In this document: piece by piece, positions 11,183 through 20,766 of the stretch
Layout of the letters: the number at the start of each line of letters is the position of its first letter
Numbering within the stretch: the stretch's first letter is position 1
Origin: Choricystis sp. odSpoLacu1
Taxonomy: Eukaryota > Chlorophyta > Trebouxiophyceae
Direction: 5' to 3'
NCBI GenBank assembly: GCA_958009055.1
Contig: OY253659.1
Span: forward strand, 372,001-436,000
Length of the DNA stretch: 64,000 nucleotides
The notes under the pieces: model-generated
What the model was told of the DNA's origin: nothing
Database searches by the model: none
What the model saw: the letters and a program-made list of their open reading frames with translations, nothing else
Position numbers and translations under genes: made by a program

Positions 11183-12348
11183 TCAATGCCTGTCCATCTG
11201 CTTGAGCGTGACCGCGGCCGACGGGTTGGCCCGGTTGAGCCCCTTGAAAATCCACAGCTTGAAGACCGCGTCAGCAGCGACAGGCACCGTGGCGATGAAC
11301 AGCGCCACCCCCCGCTCATCGGGCTCAAAGTTGTAGTGCCCCGTGACCAGGTGGATGGCGGCCGTCCACCCTTCCTCCGAGTGGTACCCCAGGAAGACGT
11401 CGGTGGAGGCGATGATCAGGAACGCCTTGGCCGTGTCGCTCAGCCCGGAGAAGACGCGGCCCACCGCGCCGAAGAAGGCGGCGCGGCCGGGCGTCGGGCA
11501 GGCCAGGGCCGCGAACCCCACCGTCGCGGCCGCTGAATCAGACGCGAGGTCGACGAGGGCGCGTTCGTTGCGTTCCCGGAATTCAGAGGCGAGGGCGGCA
11601 GCCTCCGCGCGCGCGTCTTGGACCACCTCATCCTCGCTCAGCGGCGGCCTCTTCCCCAGCGCCGCCTCCAGCTGCAGCATGGACATGTGCTCCTGGATGA
11701 CGCGGCCGCCCTCTGCGCGTTGGGCGGGGGAGGGGGCCAGGATGTCTGGGTTTTTTGCCGACTGCAGCGTCAGCAGGGGGCGCCCCACCACGTGCCCCGC
11801 CGTGAACCCAATCACAGCCGCTGCCGTGACCGCGGTGATGGCCCAGGAGGCTGCTGCTTCATTCTCCTGGCGGTTGGCGTCGAGTTCATCCGCCAGGGCG
11901 TCCTCCCCGCCATCGACGTCGCCCCCGAGTCTGAGGCCCACACCGAACGCGTCGATGATGGGGCGGACGAACTCGTCGCGCGGGCCGCGGGGGGTGTCGC
12001 GCCGAATGGAGGGGCGGGGGCGGGGGGACGTGGGTTCCCAGCCGGTGGTGTCGCGGCGCGGGGGGGAGGTTGAAGGGTCGGCGTCGGCCGCCCACTCTGC
12101 CAGCACGGTGGCTGGTGGAGGGGGGCGCCTGCCACCGCCGCCACCAGCCGCGGTGACAAAGTCGGAGGTCGCAGACGCCGGCCCTGCTGCCGGCTCGCCG
12201 GGCCCCGGCCAGTCTTTACCAGACAGGAAGAAGGAGGGCGGGCGCGGCGGCGGGTCGGGGGGGGGCGGTCGCCGCGCGCGCGGGGGGGGGGGGCGCGGCA
12301 CGCGCTCCGACGGCCGACGCGGGGGCGGGTGGATGGTAATGTGTGCAT
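11183..12348 (-). CDS. CemA/PxcA-like chloroplast envelope membrane protein
   Basis: The C-terminal about 270 aa match the CemA family (Ycf10/PxcA, related to plant DLDG1), which influences proton extrusion across the plastid inner envelope. Visible blocks: EFVRPIIDAFGVGLRLG, a helix AITAVTAAAVIGFTAGHVVGRP, SMLQLEAALGKRPPLSEDE, then LSDTAKAFLIIASTDVFLGYHSEEGW and the hallmark end DAVFKLWIFKGLNRANPSAAVTLKQM. The stop is TGA at 11183. The N-terminus is uncertain. A basic, Ser/Pro-rich leader consistent with a plastid transit peptide begins at ATG 12348 but lies in another frame, and the frame changes at the G-run near 12280-12290. No internal intron was found. Here the gene is clearly nuclear (high GC, eukaryotic neighbours), not plastid-encoded. 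Confidence 0.8.
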
Positions 12349-12874
12349 GACTCTGTGTGTCAGCGGACGAGCAGCACGGCGCACAGGCGCGGGCGGCAGG
12401 CGGCTCGCGAGGGCTGAATGGGAAGCGGAGACGGGGGATTGTTTTTTTTTGGGCTCCCCGGGGCGTGTGCGGCGCACGCACCCACGCGGCGTCACGCAGG
12501 TGAGACCCCCACACACACACGGTGGTGCGCGGGACGGTGCACACACGCGGAGGAGGCAGAGGAGCCACCAACCAACGAACAAAAGTGTTTTTTTTTCTCT
12601 TCGCGGTGTTCTGAGAGCGACCCACAGTCTCTTCGCGCCGTTTCGTCGGTGACGGCGCGCCTCTCTGCTCGTCCCCCGCGCGCACCACCCAAAAACCCGC
12701 CCCTCGCCACCACCCGCCGCCCTCCCCCGAGTGCGCGCACGTCGTACCGAGGGCCTGTCCACCCGCGCGCGGCTGCGGACGCTTCGCGTGTGAGCGCGCT
12801 CGCGGGGGCGCCCCCGACACGCCAATTCGATTGCCCGCGCCCCCCTGCGCCCAAACCCAAAGCCACTCTTCTCC

Positions 12875-13515
12875 ATGCCCTCACCCCGCCCCTCCTCCGC
12901 CTACGGCCGTGGCGGCTGCGTCCCCGGCGGCGACACCGCCGTCCGCCTGCGCCACACCGCGGGCGACGTCGGCCCCCTCGCCCTCCCCGCCTCCACCACC
13001 ATCGCCAGCCTGCGGGCGCGCGCGGTGGCGGCGTGGCCGACAGGTAGGAGAACGTGTTTGATGGTCGCGGTGAGAGAAAGAGAGAGAAAATGAGAAACAA
13101 ACACGCGCCTCACACCTCGCGCCGCGCTTCCCCCTCCCCCTTCCACACACACAGACGGCCCCCTGGCCGCCGACACGCCCGCCACCCCCGCCGACGTGCG
13201 GTTGATTGCATCGGGACGCTTCTGCGCGGACAGCACGACGCTGGATGGTGAGTGAAAGAAGAGAAAGAGAGAGAGGTGAAGGGTTTTCGCTCTCGACACA
13301 CACTCACACCCCTTCCCTCCTTCTCTTCAGCCCTCCTCACCACCATGGGCCGCCCCCCGCCCGGCACGCCCCTCACCCTGCATTGCGTGATTCGGCGACC
13401 CCTGCCTCCGTCTGGCAAGACGGGCGGTGGCGGCAAGGGCGCCGCGCTAACAGTGGACTCAGCGAGCGGCGGCGGTGGCAGTGGGCGCGGCTGCTGCGGG
13501 TGCGTGGTGCAGTGA
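12875..13515 (+). CDS. Membrane-anchored ubiquitin-fold protein (MUB), CaaX type
   Basis: Three exons: 12875-13043, 13155-13247 and 13331-13515. The product is about 148 aa with the MUB layout: a beta-grasp ubiquitin-like domain with VRLRHTAGDVGPLALPASTT (compare IKFRLxDGxDIGP in plant MUBs), LRARAVAAWPTDGPLAAD, DVRLIASGRFCADSTTL and VIRRPLPP. A flexible Gly/Ser tail ends in CCGCVVQ. The last four residues, CVVQ, are a CaaX box and the preceding Cys pair could be palmitoylated. MUBs sit on the plasma membrane through prenylation and recruit E2 ubiquitin-conjugating enzymes. The start gives a sensible length and splice phases agree at both introns. Confidence 0.85.
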
Positions 13516-14140
13516 GTGTATGTATGCTTTGTATTGAGTTGTCACAACTCAATGGGATTGCTTTCTAGAACTGATTTTTGGGGTGTGTGTTGTGCGGAAA
13601 GCGGGTGGATGTTTTGATTTTGTCCCTCATTTTTCCATTCTTGCTTCGTTGTTTTTGAGTCGAGGCCCACACAGGGGAATCGTGCGCATTCATCTTGTGT
13701 TTTCATTTGTGTAGAGAGAGCACCGACGGCGCTGGGTGACCCAGACGCAAACCAAAAACGTCGAACAAAAACGCCTCACTCTGCTCACCCCATTCGACGG
13801 CGCAGCTGTGTGGGGGGGACAACGACTCCCCCGCCCCCACCGCGCCCTTCCCACCCCCGCATCTGCAGCACACATGCAAGCGGCCAACGGCGGGGCGCCA
13901 CCCCCGCCGCCGCCTCGGTCGGAGTCTCTGGGGGACGCCGATTCGCGCGACTGTGCGTGGGTGTGGAGAGACCAGGGAGAGAGACAAGCGCGCCGTGTGT
14001 GTGAGAGCGCAGGCATCGCCTGGCGCTGTGACGCGTGTTTCGTTGCCAGAGGCGGGGCGGGCGTCCAACCCCCACCCCCGCGCGGTGTCCCCTCCCCTCA
14101 CGCCCACCCCCACCCCCCACCCCCACACCCAGCCGAGTCC
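13516..14140. other. Intergenic / 5' leader before the WD40 gene
   Basis: A relatively AT-richer stretch at about 13540-13720 probably holds the MUB 3' end. The part before 14141 stays open in the WD40 frame (a possible ATG at 13874), and CCCACACCCAG just before 14133 resembles an acceptor, so a short upstream exon is possible. No other feature was recognised. Confidence 0.4.
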
Positions 14141-16446
14141 ATGCTCTCCGACGACGACGATGACACCGCCTCCTTCGACATGGAGATCGACGACGCCACT
14201 GACGACAGCGATGGTGGTGGTGGAGGAGGAGCAGACGGAGACGACGGAGACATCGACGTCGCGCCCGAGCCCACCACCGACGACTCCGGCGATGAAGCAG
14301 ACCTTCTCAACCGCTCCGCCCCCCCCCGCCACCGGGGTGAGGGCGCGGGCGACGGAGGGCGGGGGTCGTACGTGTGTGGAGACGGCGTGCTGCACACCGC
14401 CGCGCGCGCCGCCTCCTCCCACTTTCAGGCGGCGGACGCGCTGGCGGTGGGGCCGGCTGCTGATCTGGGTGTGTGTGTGTGTGTGTGTGTGTGGGAGAGA
14501 GAGAGAGGCGAGGCAATGGTTTTGTTTTGTGTTTTCTTTTTGCGCTCACCCCCCACCCCCACCCACCCACCCTCTCCCAGGCGGCGCCCTCAAACCCGCC
14601 CCCGGCGAGGAGGACGCCGTCCTGGTGGACGGCACCTCCGTCTCGGTGTGGCGCTTTCCCCCGCCCCCCCGGCCGGGCACCGCTGACGGCGCTGCCCGCC
14701 CCTACCCGCCCCCCCGCCTGGTTGCGACAACACGCGACGCTGCCCTCGAGCCCTACTCTGTCGCCCGCTCCGCCGACGGCCGCATGATTGCTGTGGGCGG
14801 CGACCTGGGGCTCGTCGCGTTCATGGTGCTGGAAGCGTGCCGCGGCCCCCCCGACTGCGAGCTGTGTGAGAGGAGCGGGGGCGAGCGCGCCACCCCCCGC
14901 CGCCACAGCGTGCCCCCGCCGCGCCCGCCCCCCCCCCCGCCCCCCCGCCCACCTGCGGGTCGCCGTGTTCGCCACCCTGGGCGGCCTGGCCGCCGTCCTG
15001 GACAACCAGATGGTAAATGGGTTGCGGTTTGGCAGCGTGGGAGGAGGAGAGAGGCTGTGCGCGGGGGTGCAGGATCGATACGTCTATTTTTTGAACAAGC
15101 CGCCGCGCAGCGCGGGCACGCGTGGGGGGCCGCCCCCTGGCCCGGGCACCGTGGCCGCCGCCCTGACGGTGGCTACGCTGCACCCTCCTGCTGCTGGTGG
15201 TGGCGCAGGAGCCGCCCCCCCTCCGCCTGTGGAACGGACGCGCAAAGTCGACGCCCACATCGCTTCCCGCGCGTTTGCCGGCGGCTCCGCCCCCGACGCG
15301 CGCACGCGCACCGCGGCGGCGGGCCCGTTCCCCGCCCCCGTCAACCTGGCGGTGCCGTCTCCTGACGGTGCCTGTGTCGCCGTGGTGGGCGACTTTGATG
15401 GGGCATACGTTTTGAGAGGGGTGGGGGCCTGTGGCGTGGGGCGAGTCGGCGCGGGCGGCGCGGCCGCAGCCGCAGCTGCTGCAGCCGCGGGCGCCTCGCC
15501 CCCCCCTCCCTACTCCGTGCGTCACGCGCTCCACCTTTCTTTTGGCGTGGCGGCGGCGGGGCGGGGCGGGAGGGCGGCAACAGCTGCCGCAGCCCCGGGG
15601 CGGCCGGCCGTCGATGTTGGGTCCCAGTACTGCGCCTGGTCCCCCGACGCCTCCCTCCTGGCCGCCACGTCGGATGCGCTGCGAGCCACGTTTGTGTGGC
15701 ACGTGCCCCGGGGGACGCCGCTGCTGCGGGTGGATGGGTGCGCGCGCGCGGCGTTGGCGTGCGCGTTTGCGCCGCGGGCTGCGGCCACTCTAGCCTTTGC
15801 AGAGGCGGCGCGGCGGGCGTGGGTGGTGGACTGTCGCCACGCGCCGCGTGCGTTGGCCAAGCTGCCCCCCGTGGAGACGGGTGGTGGAGGAGGAGGCGGC
15901 GTGGCGGCAGGAGGAGGCGAGGCAAGAGTGATGACTCGGTCTGCCTCGAGACAAGCGCTCGCCCTCGCCGCCGCCGCCGCCGCCCCACCCACCCTCACCC
16001 CCCTGCCCCGCGTCTGCGGCTTCGCCATCACGCCCTCCGGTCGCATCCTGGCCGCCACCCGGGCCGGCCTCATGGAGTGGCGCCTGCTCGATGGCGGCGG
16101 CTGGTCGCGCGCAGCGCGCGCGGCCGACGCGCCCGCCGCCGCGCGCGCGGCGGCTGCCGCCTTTTTGTGCGTCGCCTACGCCCACCCCTCCAAACGGGCC
16201 TGCCCTCCCCACGTCACCGGCCCCTGGACGCTGCCTCTGGACATGCTGGATCTCATTGTAGAGTCTGCCACTCCCCCTGCTGGCGCGTGGGTCGGCGTCG
16301 GTGCCCCGCCGCGCGCCCGCCCGCCCGTGCTGCGCATGCTGGCGCCGGCGGGGGGGGCGACGTATGCTGATGTGGCGGCGATGCGGGTGCCGGCGGGTGG
16401 TGGCGGGGGGGTGGCAGGGGGTGGGAGCGATGACGAGCGTGTTTGA
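14141..16446 (+). CDS. WD40-repeat (beta-propeller) protein with acidic N-terminus
   Basis: The ATG at 14141 opens with a strongly acidic Asp-rich segment (MLSDDDDDTASFDMEIDD). A splice at 14468/14581 is clear. Another intron is likely near 14865-14945, where the frame changes in C-rich sequence. The propeller strands resemble plant and fungal WD40 proteins of the At1g78070 type: YSVARSADGRMIAVGGDLG, VLDNQMVNGLRFG, RLCAGVQDRYVYFLN, LAVPSPDGACVAVVGD, YCAWSPDASLLAATSDA and FAITPSGRILAATRAGL. WD dipeptides themselves are rare, as in diverged propellers. The stop is TGA at 16444. Family function is unclear; it is probably a protein-interaction scaffold. Ala/Gly homopolymeric inserts interrupt several blades. 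Confidence 0.6.
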
Positions 16447-16715
16447 TGTTTTGCACTCTTTGTGCACCCCCCAAAGAGACTGTTTTTTTTTTTTTTTTTT
16501 CTGTTTTGATGCGTACGCGTGTAGCGAGAGCGAGTGCACGGACTGCTGCTGATGCCGTGTGGGTGGGGTGGAGGAGGCGGTGTTGTGTTACTCTCGTCTC
16601 GAGCGTTTCGCACAAAGCGTTGTCGTTTTAGCATTCTCACCTTCCCGCGCGCGGCGCGCCGCCCCGCCGCCCGGGCGCGCGCGCCCCCCCCCTCCTCCCC
16701 CCCCCCACACACATC

Positions 16716-17537
16716 ATGTTCGACTCCGTCACCGGCGTCCCACTCGACCCCACCGTCGCCGCCCTCTATTTCGACGGCGGCCCCCACCCAAACATCCACG
16801 CCCTCTTCTCCCACTTTGCAGCTGTTTACTTTGGAAACGAACTGGGACCCACGTCTGTGCAATGGTCCAGCTCCCGCATGACACGTTGTGCCGGTACGTG
16901 CACGCTCGAGAGCGGAGGCGGTATTGTTGTGCGTCTCAGCGCGCCGCTCCTGCGCCTGCGCCCGCCGGACGAACTCTTCCGCACCCTCCTGCACGAGATG
17001 ATACACGCCTGGATTTTTTGCCGTGGGTTGCATGGTGTTGACGGCGACCATGGGCCTCGGTTTCGTGCCAAAGTGGCGCAAATCAACGCGGCCTCCGGGC
17101 TGTCCGACCTCGACCCTCTTTGCGCGCCCGGCGGATACCGAGTCGACATCACGCACTCCATGATCGCCGAAGTGCAGTCCTTTCAAACGCACGTGTGGCA
17201 GTGCACGTCCTGTGGCGACGTGATTCGGAGGGCGACAAATCGTGCCCCCCAGCTCGCAGACTGTGTCGTCCGCTCCTCAGGCCTGGCCGCAGCCACCGCC
17301 TGCCGGGGCGCGGGAGGCGCCTGCCGCCATCACGTGCACGCTCTCACGTGTGGCGGCAACTACGTCAAGATTGAGGAGCCGGAGCGGGTGGTTGCCACGC
17401 GGCCGCGCGACGCGCACGGTCGAACCGCGCGCCTGCGCGGCCAGCCGTCGTTGGTGCAGGCGTGGGCGCGGGCGGGGACGGGGCGCAGGCTGGGGGGGAG
17501 TGAGGAGGCGATTGTACTGTCGTCAGACTCTGAGTGA
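16716..17537 (+). CDS. SprT-like (Spartan-type) zinc metalloprotease
   Basis: A single-exon gene of 273 aa. The core follows the SprT domain: LGPTSVQWSSSRMTRCAGTC, VVRLSAPLLRLRPPDELF, the zinc/catalytic motif LLHEMIHAW (HExxH) and the third-ligand block DGDHGPRFRAKVAQIN. Spartan (SPRTN/DVC1) proteins degrade DNA-protein crosslinks during replication. A zinc-ribbon-like segment follows (WQCTSCGDVI and later cysteines), as in SPRTN. The tail ends EEAIVLSSDSE, a hydrophobic-plus-acidic stretch that resembles a SUMO-interacting motif; this is inference. Part of this gene (about 16827-17105, including HEMIH) recurs inverted near 30275-30563, fused to another gene. Confidence 0.85.
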   Translation: MFDSVTGVPLDPTVAALYFDGGPHPNIHALFSHFAAVYFGNELGPTSVQWSSSRMTRCAGTCTLESGGGIVVRLSAPLLRLRPPDELFRTLLHEMIHAWIFCRGLHGVDGDHGPRFRAKVAQINAASGLSDLDPLCAPGGYRVDITHSMIAEVQSFQTHVWQCTSCGDVIRRATNRAPQLADCVVRSSGLAAATACRGAGGACRHHVHALTCGGNYVKIEEPERVVATRPRDAHGRTARLRGQPSLVQAWARAGTGRRLGGSEEAIVLSSDSE

Positions 17538-17561
17538 GGGTTGGGGAAGGGAGGGTAGTCT

Positions 17562-17612
17562 AGAGAGAGCCTGTTTTTTTAGAGAGAGCCTGTTTTTTTA
17601 GAGAGAGCCTGT
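17562..17612. repeat. 19-bp tandem repeat, about 2.6 copies
   Basis: The unit AGAGAGAGCCTGTTTTTTT occurs at 17562-17580 and 17581-17599, with a partial copy from 17600. It sits about 20 bp before the mitochondrial-like insert and just after the SprT stop. Confidence 0.9.
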
Positions 17613-17631
17613 AGCATCGCTGCCCGATGCT

Positions 17632-17808
17632 AGGTCGAACTCTTTATCATTTTAACGCGAAACGTAACCCAATTCCAGAAAAAATTGTGCATGGAACAGC
17701 GATTGAAATTGCTTGGACAGTTGCTCCAAGTTTGATTTTAGTGTGTATCGCAATTCCATCGTTTGCATTGTTATACAGTATGGATGAAATTGTTGATCCA
17801 GCTGTGGC
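17632..17808 (+). pseudogene. Nuclear insertion of mitochondrial cox2 fragment (NUMT)
   Basis: Conceptual translation gives an uninterrupted piece of cytochrome c oxidase subunit [20 protein letters not shown], then [12 protein letters not shown] and [18 protein letters not shown]. This covers the end of the first transmembrane helix, the loop and the second helix, ending just before the heme/CuA-facing domain. The stretch is clearly AT-richer than its surroundings and uses A/T-ending codons, as expected of organelle DNA. Both ends are abrupt. There is no start context and none of the C-terminal copper domain, so it is almost surely a non-functional organelle-derived insert. A nuclear-transferred cox2a gene, as in some green algae, is less likely because the codons are not adapted. 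Confidence 0.85.
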
Positions 17809-17932
17809 AGCCTTTTTGACGCTTTTTCTCCCGTTTTCGACGCAAGCAGGGCGGCGCGCACTCCTCAGCCCCCTCCCCCTCTCCGCCCGTGCCTCTCTCT
17901 GCCTGTTGTGTTGTGTGAAACCGATACCCGCC

Positions 17933-20017
17933 ATGGTGTCTGCCGAAATCCAAAAACGGTTCGGCGCGAAACACGTGCGCAAGGAAGGTTTCGGCCTGCC
18001 CCGCCCCGTGGGGTGGTGCATTGCCCTCCTGCTGTGGCCGGTCATCTACTTTGGCGCCGCCTTGTTGATTGCGGCGGCCGCCCTGCAGACAGCCGTGGAG
18101 GCGGTGGCCGACGCGGCGCGGCCGGCGCGGCGCGCGGCGCGCGCAGCGCGCGGCGGCGGGCGTGGCGGCGACTGGCGCGTACGTGCTGCACAACGTGGAC
18201 CAAGTGGGTGAGAGAGTGTGGGGCGTGTGTGGGAGTGGGGGCATGTGTGGGCGTGTGTGTGGGAGGAGAGGGTGGACGCAGCGCCATTTGCCCCGCTCAG
18301 CCGTCGGGCTGAGCGGGGAGGCACGGGTGGCGCTGCCGACCCTCCAACCCACCCACCCACACCCGCTGATTTCCGCTCGAACGGCTTCCGAGGCTCGGAC
18401 GGCATTTGCTGCACCCTCCTCTTGAACCCACTCACTCCAACCACTCTCACAGACGCTGTCGCCACCATCGTCGGCCCCCTGGCCCGCGAATACGGACACG
18501 GCGTGATCGCGCACTCAAGTGTGCAGCCTGATTCCCCCGAATTTTCCCATTTTGTGCTGCCGGGAGTCGGCGCCCTGCCCTACGGCGTCGCGCGCGGCGC
18601 GGGGCGCACCCTCCCCCTCCTCCTGGGCGACCCCCTGGCCCACCGCACCGCGTGGCCCACCCTGTTCTCCGCGTTCACGGACGCGTTTGGGGAGCGGGTG
18701 GCTGTGGTGCAGGCATCGGAAGCGTTTGCGGAGTGGGTGTCGTGGCGCGGCGGCAGCGCGGCGGCTGGCGACAAGTCTCCTCCGGCCGACGTCGAGGCCG
18801 GCACTTTCCCCTCCGCCTCCTCCCCACCCCGCGCCTACGTCGCCGAAACGTTTGGCGCTGAACCCGAGCTCGACGTCAGCGTGTGGGGCGTGACCAAGCC
18901 CAGTGGCAAGACGCGCACCCTGCGCCGCGACGCGCGGCAAGCGCGAGCGTTGGTCGACGTGGGCGAAGTCACCACCCTCCCGCCCGCCGCCCGCGCCGAA
19001 TTTGCGGCCGTCACCCTGGCCTGGCGCGGCACCAAGCTGGTGGCCGACCGCCCGCTGCGCGTGTTCTGCAGGACGATCGATTGGGCGAGGTTCGAACTGG
19101 GCGACGCAAAAGGCGGGCGCGTGTTTGCGGCCGTATCGAAAAAGGAGAAAACGACCGGCGACACCCCTCCCCCACCTGGCACCGTCGTCGACGTCACGCC
19201 CTCCACCCTGCAAGCCTACGTCGTGCTGGACCCTCTGCACTCGGGCGGCAAAGTCGTGGGCTACTACAATTCGATCATCGTCTCCCGCCCCGACGGCCTG
19301 CACGCGGGCGCCATCAAAGCCATTGTGGAACACGTGGCCGCCGTTTTACGCTCTGAAGGCGCCCCCCGCCTGTCGTGGGGCATCGCCCCGCTGTGTGGCG
19401 CCGCCGGGCGCACGCGCGTTGGTCCCCTCGTCAACCGAGACACCGCGTGGGCGGGCGCCGCCAAAGCCTTCTGCTGGACGGATGCCAACACGCTGTACCC
19501 ATTCCAAGTGTCCGCCTTCTCCAAGACGAGGTGGGGGGGCGGGTTTGATGGGGAGACACTGAAAGCGCGCGAGCCGGGTGCCTCCCTCCCCATGTCCTAT
19601 CTGTGCCACCCCTACCGCCTGCCCACGCCCGCCGCCATCCTGGACCTCGTCATAGCGCTGCGGTGGATGGGGTTCCTGACGGGCGCCCACGACGTGTGGA
19701 TGTCGTTTGTGAAGGATTTTGTGGCGCCGCCCCCCAAGACAGAAATCGCGGCGCGCGCGGTTCAAAAAGCCGCGCAAAAAGACGCGCTGGCGGTGGCGGC
19801 CGCGGACGCGGTGCGCATCGCGAGGCCGCCGCGCGCGCCCGCGTGTGTGCGGGTGGGGCCGCCGGCGGAGGGCGGGAAAGACAAAGATGATGCGTCGGTG
19901 CACGCGGCGTCCGCCGCGCTGGCGCCGTTGTCGTCGCCGTCGCCGCCGTCGACGGGCGGGGTCAAGGTGACGCCAATTGTGGACGAAGAGGCGGTGGAGC
20001 TGGCCAACGAAGTGTGA
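17933..20017 (+). CDS. MprF C-terminal-like (DUF2156/GNAT-fold) protein with membrane segment
   Basis: Exon 1 starts at ATG 17933 and encodes a short basic N-terminus followed by a membrane helix ([20 protein letters not shown]). It ends at 18207, then splices to 18453-20017. The large exon resembles the C-terminal domain of phosphatidylglycerol lysyltransferase (DUF2156): [41 protein letters not shown] and [10 protein letters not shown], which parallels SLGMAPL in that family. Bacterial members transfer amino acids from aminoacyl-tRNA to lipid; the algal substrate is unknown. A frame change is needed in GC-rich sequence near 18110-18165. Everything from about 18538 to the stop is repeated inverted at 28794-30273. 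Family assignment is moderate and function is not established. Confidence 0.55.
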
Positions 20018-20766
20018 AGGAGGCGGAGAGGGAGGAAAGAAGAGAGAGCGCGAAACCACAAGAAAAAAAATGGACACGCGAACACAAGAAGAAAGATGGC
20101 AGGCAAAAAGGCGGGGGGGCCGGGCAAGTTTCTACATTTGCACCCCCGTTTTTTTGATGGCTGCGCCCTCTTTTGCTCATGGGTTTTCGATGTGGGAGCG
20201 CCCACTTGCGCAAACGCCTCCCTGTTGTGCGTGGGGAGGGCGTGTATGGTTGTTTTTTCCGCGCACGCCCACAATGAAAGCGTTGCAAACAACACGCAGC
20301 AAGTCTTACTCTACGCGATATTAAAGAGGCGGTGTGCGAGAAACGCACGTGCGTTTGGCTTGGGTGGGAAGGCCAAGGAAACTTCAGTTACAGAGGAAAA
20401 AAAAACATGATCGAACAATCGCAGCTTCACCCCACAAACAAGGTTTCGCCCGCCCCTCTCCCCCACACAGCAAGCCAACCGCCCCCGCCTCTTGGCCTCT
20501 CCACCGGCTGGACCTTTTGGCCCGGCCTCGCCCGCGTCTGCCCGCCGCGCCCGATTCGCCACGCAATGACGCCCCGCGCTCCCGCCCGCGCCCGCATTCC
20601 GCACACCGCGGTCCCCACCGTCCGTCTCTCCCTCCCTCGCGCCCTCCGCGCCAGCGCGCGCACGACGACTGTGTCCAAACCGACGTCGCAGTCCCCGCCC
20701 GCGCGCGTGGGCGCCATATCGTCGCCCCCTCGCGACAGCGCGACGCTGCGCCTGCCGCCCGACGCT
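18538..20766. repeat. Left arm of second inverted duplication (2.2 kb)
   Basis: The reverse complement lies at 28045-30273; paired positions sum to 48,811. It covers most of the MprF-like exon 2, the intergenic region and the first about 200 bp of the Rieske gene. The right arm lies inside the spacer of the larger inverted repeat, so the two duplications are not one simple palindrome. Confidence 0.9.
20018..20565. other. Intergenic: repeat-like segment and Rieske 5' region
   Basis: It contains an AT-richer stretch at about 20130-20300. Read on the minus strand, it shares words with the 41.28-41.54 kb repeat (CACGCACAACA, GTTTGCGCAA). An in-frame ATG at 20407 could extend the Rieske protein, but the leader from 20566 looks more like a transit peptide. 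The whole block is duplicated inverted at about 28245-28793. Confidence 0.5.

Noticed and set aside
17627..18211. Single gene joining the cox2-like segment to the MprF-like leader in one frame
   Set aside because: The frame is open across both, but composition changes sharply at about 17810, the cox2 homology stops abruptly and a better ATG lies at 17933.
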